A stretch of 64,000 bases of DNA from Brevinematales bacterium (GCA_026415355.1 JAOAHF010000002.1:1-64000), one strand, 5' to 3'. Shown: positions 9,057 to 17,679, counted from the stretch's first letter. The notes: generated by a model from the sequence alone, not told the origin. A program made the numbers and translations.

Positions 9057-9072
9057 AGTTATAATTATAACT
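9057..9072. promoter_or_regulatory. 16-bp perfect palindrome with -10-like core upstream of aspS
   Basis: AGTTATAATTATAACT is a perfect palindrome that contains TATAAT (9060-9065), 27 bases before the aspS start. It could be the -10 region of aspS and a binding site for a dimeric regulator, or just AT-rich chance. No convincing -35 hexamer was seen at the right distance. Confidence 0.35.
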
Positions 9073-9092
9073 CAAAATTTTGGAGTTTAGCT

Positions 9093-10874
9093 ATGGATAG
9101 CAAATGGATAAGAACAGTATATTGCGGCGACGTGACTGAAGAATATATAGGTAGAGAAATTACATTGAATGGTTGGGTCAAAACCATAAGAGATCATGGA
9201 GGAGTTATATTTGTTGATCTTAGAGATATAAAAGGCATAGTCCAGATAGTTTTCAATCCTGAAGTTAACAAAGATATACATTCAAAAGCAAGTGAACTAA
9301 GAGACGAATACGTAATAGCCATCAAAGGTATCGTCAAAAACCGTCCCGAAGAAAGTATAAATCCCAACATAAAAACCGGTAAAGTAGAAGTATGGGTAAC
9401 AGATTTTGAAATACTAAATACATCAGAAACACCACCTATACCTTTTGACAGTCCTCACATAGTATCCGAAGAGAAAAGACTCAAATATAGGTATTTAGAT
9501 CTAAGGTCCGAAATGATGAAAAACAACATAATAAAAAGACATAAAATAACACAAGTTATCAGAGACTATCTAAATAACAATAACTTCCTAGAGATAGAAA
9601 CACCAATGCTTATCAAATCTACTCCAGAAGGTGCAAGAGATTTTATAGTACCAAGTAGATTAAACAAAGGTAAATTCTATGCATTACCACAATCCCCCCA
9701 AATATTCAAACAAATACTTATGGTATCCGGATTTGACAGATACTACCAAATAGCAAGATGTTTCAGAGACGAAGATTTGAGAGCAGATAGACAACCAGAG
9801 TTTACTCAGGTTGATTTAGAAATGTCTTTTGTTGATATGAAAACAGTAATTAATACAGTTGAAGGAATGATAAAAGATGTATTAAACAGAGTTTACGGTA
9901 TTCAGATAACAGAACCATTCCCAATACTTTCTTACAAAGATGCTATGAATAGATTTGGATCAGATAAACCCGATACAAGATTTGGTATGGAACTTGTAGA
10001 TATAACAGATATAGCAAGAAATACAGAGTTTAAGGTATTTAGAGACGCTATAGAAAATAATGGCGTCATAAAGTGCATCGTAGTAGAAAAAGGTGACGAA
10101 GTATCACGAAGTGAAATAGATTTCTTAAGAGAATGGGTATTAGAATTCGGAGCAAAAGGAGTTGCTTGGTTTAGAGTAAAAAACGGAGATTTGGAATCAA
10201 ATCTTACAAAATTTTTCAGCGAAAAGGTAAGGAAAGAAATAATAGAAAAAACTCAAGCAAAAGAAGGATCACTACTACTCATAGTTGCAGATAAATGGCA
10301 AATCGCTACAACAACACTAGGACATATAAGACTTAGAATGGCACAAAAACTAGATCTCATAAACTCAAAAGAACTTAAGTTTTTGTGGGTTGTAAATTTC
10401 CCTCTCTTCGAATGGAATGAAGAAGAAAATAGATTAGATCCTCTACACCATCCTTTTACTTCACCACTATATGAAGACATACCATTATTAGATACTGATC
10501 CTTTAAAAGTAAGAGCTCAAAGCTATGATATAATACTAAATGGAACAGAAATAGGTGGAGGTAGCATAAGAATACACAATCAAGAACTACAAAGAAAGAT
10601 ATTTAAACTAATAGGACTATCTGAAAAAGACGCTATCGAAAAATTCGGATTTCTACTTGAAGCATTTAAATACGGTGCTCCACCTCATGGAGGATTGGCA
10701 ATAGGTCTAGATAGATTTGTAGCAATATTGCAAGGCATGGACAGTATAAGAGATGTAATAGCATTTCCAAAAACCCAAAAGGCTATCTGTCTACTGAGTA
10801 ATGCACCTTCAGCTGTTGAAAGAAAACAATTGGAAGAACTAGGTATATCTGTTGATGTAGAAGAAAACCAGTAA
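9093..10874 (+). CDS. aspS: Aspartyl-tRNA synthetase
   Basis: The class II synthetase charges tRNA-Asp (or also tRNA-Asn in non-discriminating forms). The 593-residue length is normal for the bacterial type. An OB-fold anticodon-binding domain occupies residues 1-110 (LNGWVKTIRDHGGVIFVDLRD). The catalytic core follows, with motif 2 in FRDEDLRADRQPEFTQ and motif 3 in GLAIGLDRFVAIL. The bacterial insertion (GAD) domain lies between, and GGGSIRIHN is intact. GatA is encoded elsewhere in the window, so the organism uses tRNA-dependent amidation. Whether this enzyme also makes Asp-tRNA-Asn cannot be decided here. Confidence 0.97.
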   Translation: MDSKWIRTVYCGDVTEEYIGREITLNGWVKTIRDHGGVIFVDLRDIKGIVQIVFNPEVNKDIHSKASELRDEYVIAIKGIVKNRPEESINPNIKTGKVEVWVTDFEILNTSETPPIPFDSPHIVSEEKRLKYRYLDLRSEMMKNNIIKRHKITQVIRDYLNNNNFLEIETPMLIKSTPEGARDFIVPSRLNKGKFYALPQSPQIFKQILMVSGFDRYYQIARCFRDEDLRADRQPEFTQVDLEMSFVDMKTVINTVEGMIKDVLNRVYGIQITEPFPILSYKDAMNRFGSDKPDTRFGMELVDITDIARNTEFKVFRDAIENNGVIKCIVVEKGDEVSRSEIDFLREWVLEFGAKGVAWFRVKNGDLESNLTKFFSEKVRKEIIEKTQAKEGSLLLIVADKWQIATTTLGHIRLRMAQKLDLINSKELKFLWVVNFPLFEWNEEENRLDPLHHPFTSPLYEDIPLLDTDPLKVRAQSYDIILNGTEIGGGSIRIHNQELQRKIFKLIGLSEKDAIEKFGFLLEAFKYGAPPHGGLAIGLDRFVAILQGMDSIRDVIAFPKTQKAICLLSNAPSAVERKQLEELGISVDVEENQ

Positions 10875-11008
10875 CTTGATAAATAACAGATCCTAGTCAA
10901 CCAAATACATTTTACGCCGAGGTATGTAAATTCATAACGAAGCATTAGATAATACTAGGTTTGTAGAGCAGATTATATCATATTTAGTTTTTTGAATTTA
11001 GGTTATCT

Positions 11009-11023
11009 CTCATTTAAAATGAG
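11009..11023 (+). other. Small inverted repeat in the aspC leader
   Basis: CTCATT and AATGAG (11009-11014, 11018-11023) pair around TAA, just before the GGAGGG ribosome site of the aminotransferase gene. It is a small hairpin of uncertain meaning. Confidence 0.25.
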
Positions 11024-11043
11024 GTAAAACTTCGGAGGGTAAA

Positions 11044-12225
11044 ATGAGTTTTTCCTTATCTAAAAGAGCAATTGAAATTGAACCATCAGCTACACTATCA
11101 ATAAATGCAAAAGCTAAAGAGCTCAAATCAAAAGGATATGATATAATAAACCTAACTGCCGGAGAATCAGACCTTCCAGTACCTGAATGGATTATTAAAA
11201 ATATTGAGAGATACTTAAGAAGCAATGGAACAAATACCTACAAACCAACCGCAGGTATACAAGAACTCCGAAAGGAAATAGCAGAAAAGTATGAAAAATA
11301 CAATAATGTAGACTATTCAGCAAAAAATATAGTTATCTCAATAGGAGCAAAACAAAGTATATATTTAGCACTATCAGCAATCTGTAACGAAGGAGATGAA
11401 GTCATAATCATATCACCTTATTGGGTAAGCTATATAGAACAAATAAAGCTAGTAGGTGCAAAACCTGTAATACTAAAGACAAAAATAGAAGATGGATTCA
11501 TACCAGATATTAAAAAATTATCATCTCTCGTCACTTCTAAAACTAAAGCAATCATAATTAACAGTCCTAACAACCCGACTGGAGTCTTGTACCCAAGAGA
11601 TATACTTGAAAAGATCGTAGAAATAGCAAAAGAGAAACATTTTTATATTATATCAGATGAAATATACGAAAATTACATATACGAAGGTGAATTCATAAGC
11701 ATTGCTTCGATATCATCAGAAGCAAAAGAGATAACACTCACAATAAATGGATTCTCAAAATCACATTCAATAACAGGATGGAGGCTAGGATATGTATGTG
11801 CTTCTGAAGAATTAGCTAACATTATGGACTCCATACAAAGTCATATATCTTCAGGAACATCATCAATAGTTCAATATGCTTTACTAGGTTTTTTGGATCA
11901 TTACGAAGAAGACATCAAGAAAATAAAAGAAGAATTCACATGTAGAAGAAACTATATAAAAGACGAATTGTCGTCAATTAAAAAAATAAAAGTTATACCA
12001 CCTCAAGGTGCATTTTACTATTTCATAGATGTATCAAATCACTATAACGGTAACATCAAAAATTCCGTTTCTTTCTGTTCAGAGCTACTTGATAAAAAAT
12101 TACTATCAGTAGTCCCAGGTAATGCTTTCGGAGACGAAAACTGCATAAGATTATCTTTCGCATCAAACATGGAAACCATTAAAGAAGGAATAAAAAGGCT
12201 AAAAGAGTTCATAAACAACGAATAA
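11044..12225 (+). CDS. aspC: Class I pyridoxal-phosphate aminotransferase (aspartate aminotransferase type)
   Basis: The 393-residue fold-type I aminotransferase most resembles the Ig group of aspartate aminotransferases of Bacillus and Thermus type, which link aspartate/oxaloacetate with glutamate/2-oxoglutarate. Residues 35-45 read NLTAGESDLPV, NPTG lies at 177-180, SDEIYE at 204-209, and the PLP lysine is K239 in NGFSKSHSITGWRLGY, followed by the R of GWRLGY. GGAGGG lies upstream of the ATG. It follows aspS by 169 bases and may have its own promoter. Substrate range (Asp, aromatic or Ala) is inferred from family only. Confidence 0.88.
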   Translation: MSFSLSKRAIEIEPSATLSINAKAKELKSKGYDIINLTAGESDLPVPEWIIKNIERYLRSNGTNTYKPTAGIQELRKEIAEKYEKYNNVDYSAKNIVISIGAKQSIYLALSAICNEGDEVIIISPYWVSYIEQIKLVGAKPVILKTKIEDGFIPDIKKLSSLVTSKTKAIIINSPNNPTGVLYPRDILEKIVEIAKEKHFYIISDEIYENYIYEGEFISIASISSEAKEITLTINGFSKSHSITGWRLGYVCASEELANIMDSIQSHISSGTSSIVQYALLGFLDHYEEDIKKIKEEFTCRRNYIKDELSSIKKIKVIPPQGAFYYFIDVSNHYNGNIKNSVSFCSELLDKKLLSVVPGNAFGDENCIRLSFASNMETIKEGIKRLKEFINNE

Positions 12226-12282
12226 ATAAAAACAGACTAAAATGAAGATCATATTTCATAAATAAACACAATAAAGAGAAAC

Positions 12283-12302
12283 AGAGGAGTTTTTACTCCT
12301 CT
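12283..12302 (-). terminator. Hairpin terminator between aspC and sodB
   Basis: AGAGGAGT-TTTT-ACTCCTCT is an 8-bp perfect stem with a 4-base loop between two convergent genes. On the minus strand it is followed by the T-rich GTTTCTCTTT, so it reads best as the sodB terminator. It may also block readthrough from the plus strand. Confidence 0.7.
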
Positions 12303-12317
12303 TAGCGTAGAATCAGT

Positions 12318-12938
12318 TTACCTATTAAATATTTCTTCAATAGCTTTTGCTTTTAGGTATCTTCTATTTATTTCATCCCAGTCAGCATACTCAATAATTC
12401 CCAGTAAATATGATTTTCTATCAGAACCATAGTCAATGAAATAAGCATGCTCATAAACATCAATAGCCCAGACAGGCCATGTTTCCCAAACCCCACCGTG
12501 ATTATGAGCATCTCCTAAGAAAGTATGAAGTTTACCATCTCTAAAATCATAAGCAACAATAGCCCAACCTCTAGCAGCCATACCACAAGCAATTACGTCT
12601 TCTATAAAAGCATCCCAAGAACCAAAATCCTCTTTTGCTTTCTTGACAAACTCTAAACTATCATCTGGTTTCTTTGGATTCGGTGTAATAGTCGCAAAGT
12701 ATATTTCGTGTAATATCTGGCCATTAGCGTTGAAAGTTTCATCAACTTTAAGAGACCTATAAGCACTATAAGAAGCAACAGCTTTGCTCCTATCAACAGT
12801 TTTCAAAAGCTCTTCAATTTCATTTCTCTTATTAACATAACCAGCATACAGTTTATCATGGTGTATTGACATAGTCTTCGAAGATACTCTAGGAATAGCA
12901 CCACTATCATATTTCAAATCAACTACCTTAAACGGCAT
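12318..12938 (-). CDS. sodB: Iron/manganese superoxide dismutase
   Basis: It converts superoxide to oxygen and peroxide in the cytoplasm (no signal peptide). All four metal ligands are visible: H26, H77, D160 and H164 (VWAIDVYEHAY). The gateway Tyr is Y34. The glutamine four residues before the second His ligand, typical of Fe enzymes, is Gly73. The C-terminal outer-sphere position, Gln in classical Mn enzymes, appears to be His147 (DAHNHGGVW), as in some archaeal-type or cambialistic enzymes, so metal choice is open. AAGGAGG precedes the ATG. It is a single-gene unit with its own promoter and terminator. Confidence 0.92.
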   Translation of the reverse strand: MPFKVVDLKYDSGAIPRVSSKTMSIHHDKLYAGYVNKRNEIEELLKTVDRSKAVASYSAYRSLKVDETFNANGQILHEIYFATITPNPKKPDDSLEFVKKAKEDFGSWDAFIEDVIACGMAARGWAIVAYDFRDGKLHTFLGDAHNHGGVWETWPVWAIDVYEHAYFIDYGSDRKSYLLGIIEYADWDEINRRYLKAKAIEEIFNR

Positions 12939-12955
12939 AAAAACCTCCTTATATT

Positions 12956-12992
12956 TTTACTAAAAGATAGTAAACTATACATACTTTGTCAA
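12956..12992 (-). promoter_or_regulatory. sodB promoter with overlapping 7-5-7 inverted repeat
   Basis: On the minus strand TTGACA (12987-12992) and TATCTT (12964-12969) are separated by 17 bases, a good sigma-70 promoter. The inverted repeat TTTACTA-N5-TAGTAAA (12956-12974) covers the -10 hexamer. It could be an operator for a Fur/PerR-like or other repressor controlling the superoxide dismutase. The repressor identity is inference. Confidence 0.5.
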
Positions 12993-13104
12993 ATTTCAAA
13001 CTAAAAACTATTTTTAATCCAACCAATCCCAACTCCCTTACTTATCAACTAATCCTCAAATTACATAAAATGAAAATCCAAATTTTTCTATACTAACTCT
13101 ATAA

Positions 13105-13635
13105 CTATTTTGAACTCAAAAGTAACCTATATATATCACTATATCCCAACTCTCTAGCAATATCTATCGGAGTGTATCCTTTCTTATTTCTTTTTTTCAC
13201 AACTGCCTTATTTGCAACAAGTATTCTAACAATCTCATAGTTATTTGACATAACTGCAAGGTGAAGCGGTGTATCTCCATCTATATCAACTGAATTAACA
13301 TCAACACCCATCTGTATAAGCTTTATAACCATACCGACATCTCCTTTGACACATGCTATTCTCAACATTCTATCAAGATAACTTGTATACAAAATCTTAT
13401 CTTTTTCACCTTTGTTAACATCCATGATATCTTTCTTCGAAGTAACCTTGTCACCTTGATTACTGAGACCTAGATCTACATCTTCCTTATTGTATTTAAC
13501 TACCTTAACTTGTCTCTTGGAAGTAGAAGTATCTTTATCCGTTTTCATTGTAGACTTAGTAGGAGCACAAGACACCAAAAAAACAACTAATACAAAGCTG
13601 AGAAAACTAACCATACTCAAAGAAATTCTATTCAT
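13105..13635 (-). CDS. Ankyrin-repeat lipoprotein
   Basis: The product has a lipoprotein signal peptide (MNRISLS, then a hydrophobic run ending in LVSC, with the Cys about residue 23). A lysine/threonine-rich linker comes next, then about three ankyrin repeats covering roughly residues 90-176 (DGDTPLHLAVMSNNYEIVRILV, KGYTPIDIARELGYSDIYRLLL). It is probably anchored in the outer or inner membrane with the repeats in the periplasm. The ATG at 13635 is preferred to a GTG three codons upstream because it starts directly with the signal peptide. Neighbours do not suggest a partner. Ankyrin domains bind proteins, so the role is likely structural or inhibitory; this is inference. Confidence 0.65.
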   Translation of the reverse strand: MNRISLSMVSFLSFVLVVFLVSCAPTKSTMKTDKDTSTSKRQVKVVKYNKEDVDLGLSNQGDKVTSKKDIMDVNKGEKDKILYTSYLDRMLRIACVKGDVGMVIKLIQMGVDVNSVDIDGDTPLHLAVMSNNYEIVRILVANKAVVKKRNKKGYTPIDIARELGYSDIYRLLLSSK

Positions 13636-13818
13636 AAAACCCACATATTCAGATTTTATAAATAAAAAATCCTAGTTTCAATCCAAACTAACAAAATTCA
13701 TACTTCTCTTCAGAACATGTACCTATACACACTAATAAATTTAACTGAAATACCATCATTAACAAAACTACATTAGCAAACTGGAAAACAAACTAGCAAC
13801 ATTTTTCATAATTATGCC

Positions 13819-14928
13819 ATGAATAAAGCTGTATTTTTCATTCCATTACTCGCTCTATTATCTTGTAGTAGTTACAACTTTTCAAATGTTGAGGTAATAA
13901 ACGTAAAAGCAGGTCCCAAAGGCGAATTTGCTGTTGCTTACTACTCAAATCAAACAGTCAATGTTTACTCTTTTGAAAAATTATTAAGAAGCTTCGAAAG
14001 AAAAGCAATCTTCATATCAACAACTAAACAAACTTTTGGTGGATATTACAAAATAACCGATTTTGGATTCCTGAAAGACGGTAGAGTTTATGTAATTGCC
14101 AGTAAACCAACCCTAGGATGGCTAGTCAAAGTAGGAGATAAAGAAATGGGCTACTATGGATACGTAACAGAATTCAAATCATCCTACGATGGTAGCTATT
14201 TTGGCTTCATATACAATATAGGAGGTAACTTCGACGGAACAAACCTAGTAGGGGGTAAATACTTTGTAAATATAAATGGTTTTGATTACGGACCTTATGA
14301 TTATGCATACAATTTAACCTTCGCAGAAAAAGACAACACTTATTATTTCATATACATCTATAAAAATAGACACTTTATTAAATTTAACGAATCTGAGTAT
14401 GGTAGCTATGATTATATACTCGGACCAAAAAAATTTTACAACTCCTCTCAAAAAACTTTCGCATACAAAATGCGAGGTACTTGGTTTCTGTACCCAGATA
14501 AAAAACTACCACAAAATCTTTATTCTTTAATAACAACAGAGAATGAAACCATAGTCCTATACACAAATTCAAACACCACAATCATCTCTAATATCTCTAA
14601 TCATACAAAATTAGTAGTCGATGGAATAGTAACAGATATAAACTCATATAAAGAAAACTACTTAGTAAACACTTTACTTAACGGTAAAAAATTCATAATG
14701 CGTAAAAAAAGCATTTGCGGACCTTACGACGATGTACTAGCAAAAATCACTCAAAATGAAAACATTTTAATAGAATACAAAAGCAATAACTTCTGGTACG
14801 TTGAATTCAAAAACCAGACTTACGGACCTTATAAGTTTCTAGATACATTTATCGAAAGTAACTTAATAAACATAGTATACCTAGACAATGGCAATTTAGG
14901 TATCAAAACTATCTCAACAAAAAACTAA
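13819..14928 (+). CDS. Lipoprotein with repeated YGPYDY-type units
   Basis: The 369-residue product begins with a short lipoprotein signal peptide (LLALLSC, Cys16). The mature part is rich in beta strands with a repeated unit. Each unit has a strand, a Gly-x-Tyr-Gly-Pro-Tyr-Asp turn and another strand: DYGPYDYAYNLTF near 155, YGSYDYIL near 195, CGPYDDVLAKI near 297, YGPYKFLDTF near 335. This pattern suggests a beta-propeller or solenoid reminiscent of WG-type repeats. I do not recognise a named family. It is divergent from the ankyrin lipoprotein gene and convergent with the small unknown pair. It is likely a surface or periplasmic binding protein. Confidence 0.55.
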   Translation: MNKAVFFIPLLALLSCSSYNFSNVEVINVKAGPKGEFAVAYYSNQTVNVYSFEKLLRSFERKAIFISTTKQTFGGYYKITDFGFLKDGRVYVIASKPTLGWLVKVGDKEMGYYGYVTEFKSSYDGSYFGFIYNIGGNFDGTNLVGGKYFVNINGFDYGPYDYAYNLTFAEKDNTYYFIYIYKNRHFIKFNESEYGSYDYILGPKKFYNSSQKTFAYKMRGTWFLYPDKKLPQNLYSLITTENETIVLYTNSNTTIISNISNHTKLVVDGIVTDINSYKENYLVNTLLNGKKFIMRKKSICGPYDDVLAKITQNENILIEYKSNNFWYVEFKNQTYGPYKFLDTFIESNLINIVYLDNGNLGIKTISTKN

Positions 14929-14960
14929 GTACAATAAAATTAACACAAGCAAGATTAAAA

Positions 14961-15257
14961 TCAATTTAACGATACTAAGATCCTCTTAACAAGCGTAACT
15001 TTAAGCTTTTTATATTTACGATTCCACTTTGCCTTTAAAATAAGAATAGAATCTTCGTTATCAAATCTCTTTACACAAACAAAACTTATAACTCCCAAAA
15101 TTTTATTAATCTTTTTTCTATTATATATACCTATATAAGTCTCAACATATTTGTCAAATATTCTGTATACCTCTAACTCATCGCTAATACTAAACACCTT
15201 TTCCACCAACCTAACAATAAATGGATACTTATTACCTTTATCAAAATTGTATCTCAT
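14961..15257 (-). CDS. Small hypothetical protein
   Basis: A 98-residue basic soluble protein of unknown function. AGGAGG lies just upstream, nine bases after the previous gene, so the two are probably cotranscribed. No signal peptide, membrane segment or known motif is visible. The coding-strand composition matches neighbouring minus-strand genes, which supports it being real. Confidence 0.5.
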   Translation of the reverse strand: MRYNFDKGNKYPFIVRLVEKVFSISDELEVYRIFDKYVETYIGIYNRKKINKILGVISFVCVKRFDNEDSILILKAKWNRKYKKLKVTLVKRILVSLN

Positions 15258-15266
15258 ACAAACCTC

Positions 15267-15590
15267 CTAATTCAAAGTATCACCAATATCCTTAATGAGA
15301 TCTATTATCAACTCTCCAGTATCAGATTTACGCGTAATAAACATAAACAATTTCATATCTTCATACGACAAATCTTTCACAAAAACACTCACTACAATAT
15401 TACCAATCTTATATCCACCAAGTATAACATAATCTCTTGTGTATTTCTTAATAATAATAATATTAGCATACTCTTGTTCTGTAACATAAAATACTTTTCT
15501 GTAAATACGATACGCCCTACATTCTTCCACTACTTGAGTCTTCAAAAGTTTCATGGTAGTCAACACAAATTTGAAAAAGTTATTTTCCAT
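15267..15590 (-). CDS. Small hypothetical protein
   Basis: A 107-residue soluble protein with AGGAGG upstream, first gene of a two-gene unit. It shows alternating strands and helices (ANIIIIKKYTRD, VVSVFVKDLSYEDMKLFMFI) but no motif I recognise. The size and pattern recall the YbjN-like pair at 6.6-7.6 kb, but without a signal peptide. That similarity is by eye only. Confidence 0.5.
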   Translation of the reverse strand: MENNFFKFVLTTMKLLKTQVVEECRAYRIYRKVFYVTEQEYANIIIIKKYTRDYVILGGYKIGNIVVSVFVKDLSYEDMKLFMFITRKSDTGELIIDLIKDIGDTLN

Positions 15591-16010
15591 AAAACCTCCT
15601 ATAAAAACAATTATTTCTAAATTACTAACTAAACCTCCAAAAAGTATCTCTCAATATAAACAACTTCAAGTACACCATTCTACTCAAAACCAAAAGATAA
15701 ATACTCTCCAAAAATAGATATCAACAAAACATCGCTAACAATATAAATGAATACTCTCAACTCTAATGATAGACCTACTGTAACAATGTTACTTAATAAA
15801 CCATTTGACAATACAAACACCCTTTTGACTAAAACAACTAGTACACTACGAAATAACAAATCCAGGAATACACTCAGAAACAGGTGAGACATACGACTCA
15901 ATATAACAATTTTGTACACAAAAAACATACCAATATCCAAAGTTAAGAGAAATGGTATTTTTTACGCAATTATTCATATATTTCTGGAAATCGGAATAAA
16001 TACGATTTTC

Positions 16011-16027
16011 TGTCTAAAATTTAGACA
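16011..16027. promoter_or_regulatory. 17-bp palindrome upstream of ruvB
   Basis: TGTCTAAA-A-TTTAGACA is a perfect 8-bp inverted repeat about one central base, 126 bases before the ruvB start. ruvB is in the SOS regulon of many bacteria, so this could be a LexA-type operator of unfamiliar sequence. That is inference. Confidence 0.4.
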
Positions 16028-16057
16028 CTATATAAAAAATAATATTAATTTATACAC

Positions 16058-16076
16058 ACTCTTTGCAACAAAGAGT
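16058..16076. promoter_or_regulatory. 19-bp inverted repeat upstream of ruvB
   Basis: ACTCTTTG-CAA-CAAAGAGT is a perfect 8-bp inverted repeat with a 3-base spacer, 77 bases before ruvB. It may be an operator or a hairpin in the leader. It has no T-run after it, so a terminator is unlikely. Confidence 0.4.
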
Positions 16077-16153
16077 TGAATTTATATAGGCTAATCAAAA
16101 GCTTTGCGAAACAATGTTAATAATAGCTTATGTCAACATTTATAATTTAGGTT

Positions 16154-17158
16154 ATGGAAGACATATTATCACCAAAGAAGCAAACAGAGGAAGAGTTTTA
16201 TGAAGAAAGTATAAGGCCCAGAACATTAGATGAGTTTATAGGGCAAGACAGAATAAAAGAAAACCTAAAAGTTTTCATCCAATCTTCAATTCAAAGAAAT
16301 GAACCACTTGATCACGTACTTATTTCAGGACCACCTGGATTGGGTAAAACAACTCTAGCAAAGATAATAGCAAATGAGTTAAGAACAAATTTTATTTATA
16401 CAGTATCAAATGCATTCCAAAAAATCGGAGATTTAGTAGCAGTACTAACAAACCTTCAGAAGGGAGATGTTTTATTCATTGATGAAATACACAGACTAAA
16501 ACCTGCTTTCGAGGAAGTACTATACTCTGCTATGGAAGACTATGTAGTATCCGTAGTAATAGGAGAAGGTCCTGGAGCTAGAAGTATTAAGATAAATATA
16601 CCAAAATTTACATTGATTGGTGCTACAACAAGAACTGGGCTTTTAACATCACCATTGATATCCAGATTCGGAATAATATTGAGATTTGATTTCTATTCTT
16701 ATGAAGACATGGTAAAGATATGTAAAAGAACAAGCAAGATACTCAAACTAAATATATCAGAGGAAGGAATTAGCGAAATAGCAAGAAGATCAAGGGGAAC
16801 ACCTAGAATATTAAATAGAATCATAAGAAGAATAAGAGATTTCGCAGTCGTTGAGAAAGTAGAACACTTGGATGTAGAATTTACAAGAAAATCGCTAAAA
16901 AAACTTGAGATTGACGAGGAAGGATTAGACGAAATAGACAGAAAGATATTACTTACACTTATCGATAAGTATCAAGGAGGACCTGTAGGATTAAAAACAC
17001 TGTCAGCAAGCATAGGAGAGGAAGAAGATACTATCGAGGATGTATTTGAACCTTTTCTTATACAAAAAGGTTTTATAAAAAGAACTCCCAAAGGAAGAAT
17101 CGCAACAGAACTAGCATACAAACACCTAGGAATACAAAAAAATAATAGTCTTTTTTAA
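16154..17158 (+). CDS. ruvB: Holliday junction DNA helicase RuvB
   Basis: RuvB is the AAA+ motor that drives branch migration with RuvA. The 334-residue length is normal. It shows RPRTLDEFIGQ, Walker A GPPGLGKTT (near residue 57), Walker B with DEIHRL (near 110), sensor TLIGATTRTGLL, the arginine-finger region SRFGI and a C-terminal winged-helix domain (KYQGGPVGLKTLSASIGEE, QKGFIKRTPKGRIAT). ruvA and ruvC are not in the window. The upstream palindromes may mark damage-inducible control. Confidence 0.97.
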   Translation: MEDILSPKKQTEEEFYEESIRPRTLDEFIGQDRIKENLKVFIQSSIQRNEPLDHVLISGPPGLGKTTLAKIIANELRTNFIYTVSNAFQKIGDLVAVLTNLQKGDVLFIDEIHRLKPAFEEVLYSAMEDYVVSVVIGEGPGARSIKINIPKFTLIGATTRTGLLTSPLISRFGIILRFDFYSYEDMVKICKRTSKILKLNISEEGISEIARRSRGTPRILNRIIRRIRDFAVVEKVEHLDVEFTRKSLKKLEIDEEGLDEIDRKILLTLIDKYQGGPVGLKTLSASIGEEEDTIEDVFEPFLIQKGFIKRTPKGRIATELAYKHLGIQKNNSLF

Positions 17159-17247
17159 TCTCTAATCACATCAAAAATCATACATTTTAATCATCACGAC
17201 TTCAGTAGATATTAAGTTATTACTACTATAAGTATCCTTCAATAGTT

Positions 17248-17679
17248 CTATTTTTTGATATATTTTTCAATCATACCTTTTACCTTTGGAAATGGAATAA
17301 AACCTGTTTTATATTCCCTAACTATCCCTTCACTATCTATAATTACAATTGTAGGAGCACTAATAACGTTGAATTTTTCCGCTTCTTTCTTATCATTTAC
17401 AAGGTTAAATCTGACAACATTGCCATATTCTTCGTCAACAAGCTTCATAACGTTAGTCATTTTGTTTCTACCTTTTTCACTCAAAGGTGAAGAGAAATAC
17501 AAAACTAAAATTCTTTTATCACTCAACAATCTCTGGTATTTTGGTGGAAGTTGTATTTTTTTATTTTTCACTACTCTAGCCCTAAGTAAAACCGCAAGAA
17601 AATTAATAAACCTAAAAACAGCCCAAACTGATCCCACAACAATAAGAAGTGCAATAACTATGTTGAGAAAATTATCCAT
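17248..17679 (-). CDS. Membrane-anchored thioredoxin-fold protein without CXXC
   Basis: From the ATG at 17679 the protein is 143 residues, with one N-terminal membrane segment (about residues 3-28) and a thioredoxin-like domain. The usual WCxxC site is replaced by SSPLSEKG, but the fold markers remain: LVLYFSS, VVRFNLVND, cis-Pro loop SAPTIVIIDSEG. It cannot do ordinary dithiol exchange and may be a structural or chaperone-like relative. A TTG 11 codons upstream is a less likely start. It converges on ruvB and is not obviously linked to other genes. Confidence 0.65.
   Translation of the reverse strand: MDNFLNIVIALLIVVGSVWAVFRFINFLAVLLRARVVKNKKIQLPPKYQRLLSDKRILVLYFSSPLSEKGRNKMTNVMKLVDEEYGNVVRFNLVNDKKEAEKFNVISAPTIVIIDSEGIVREYKTGFIPFPKVKGMIEKYIKK

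Larger units (their letters stand above)
15591..16153. other. 563-base intergenic stretch before ruvB
   Basis: This stretch holds no gene I can support. A hydrophobic 86-codon frame on the minus strand (15680-15940) would need a TTG start without a ribosome site. The right part carries two inverted repeats (16011-16027 and 16058-16076) that may be regulatory for ruvB. Confidence 0.5.

Noticed and set aside
15680-15940. Hydrophobic 86-codon minus-strand frame before ruvB
   Set aside because: It needs a TTG start, has no ribosome site and shows no family pattern; likely a chance frame in an AT-rich gap.
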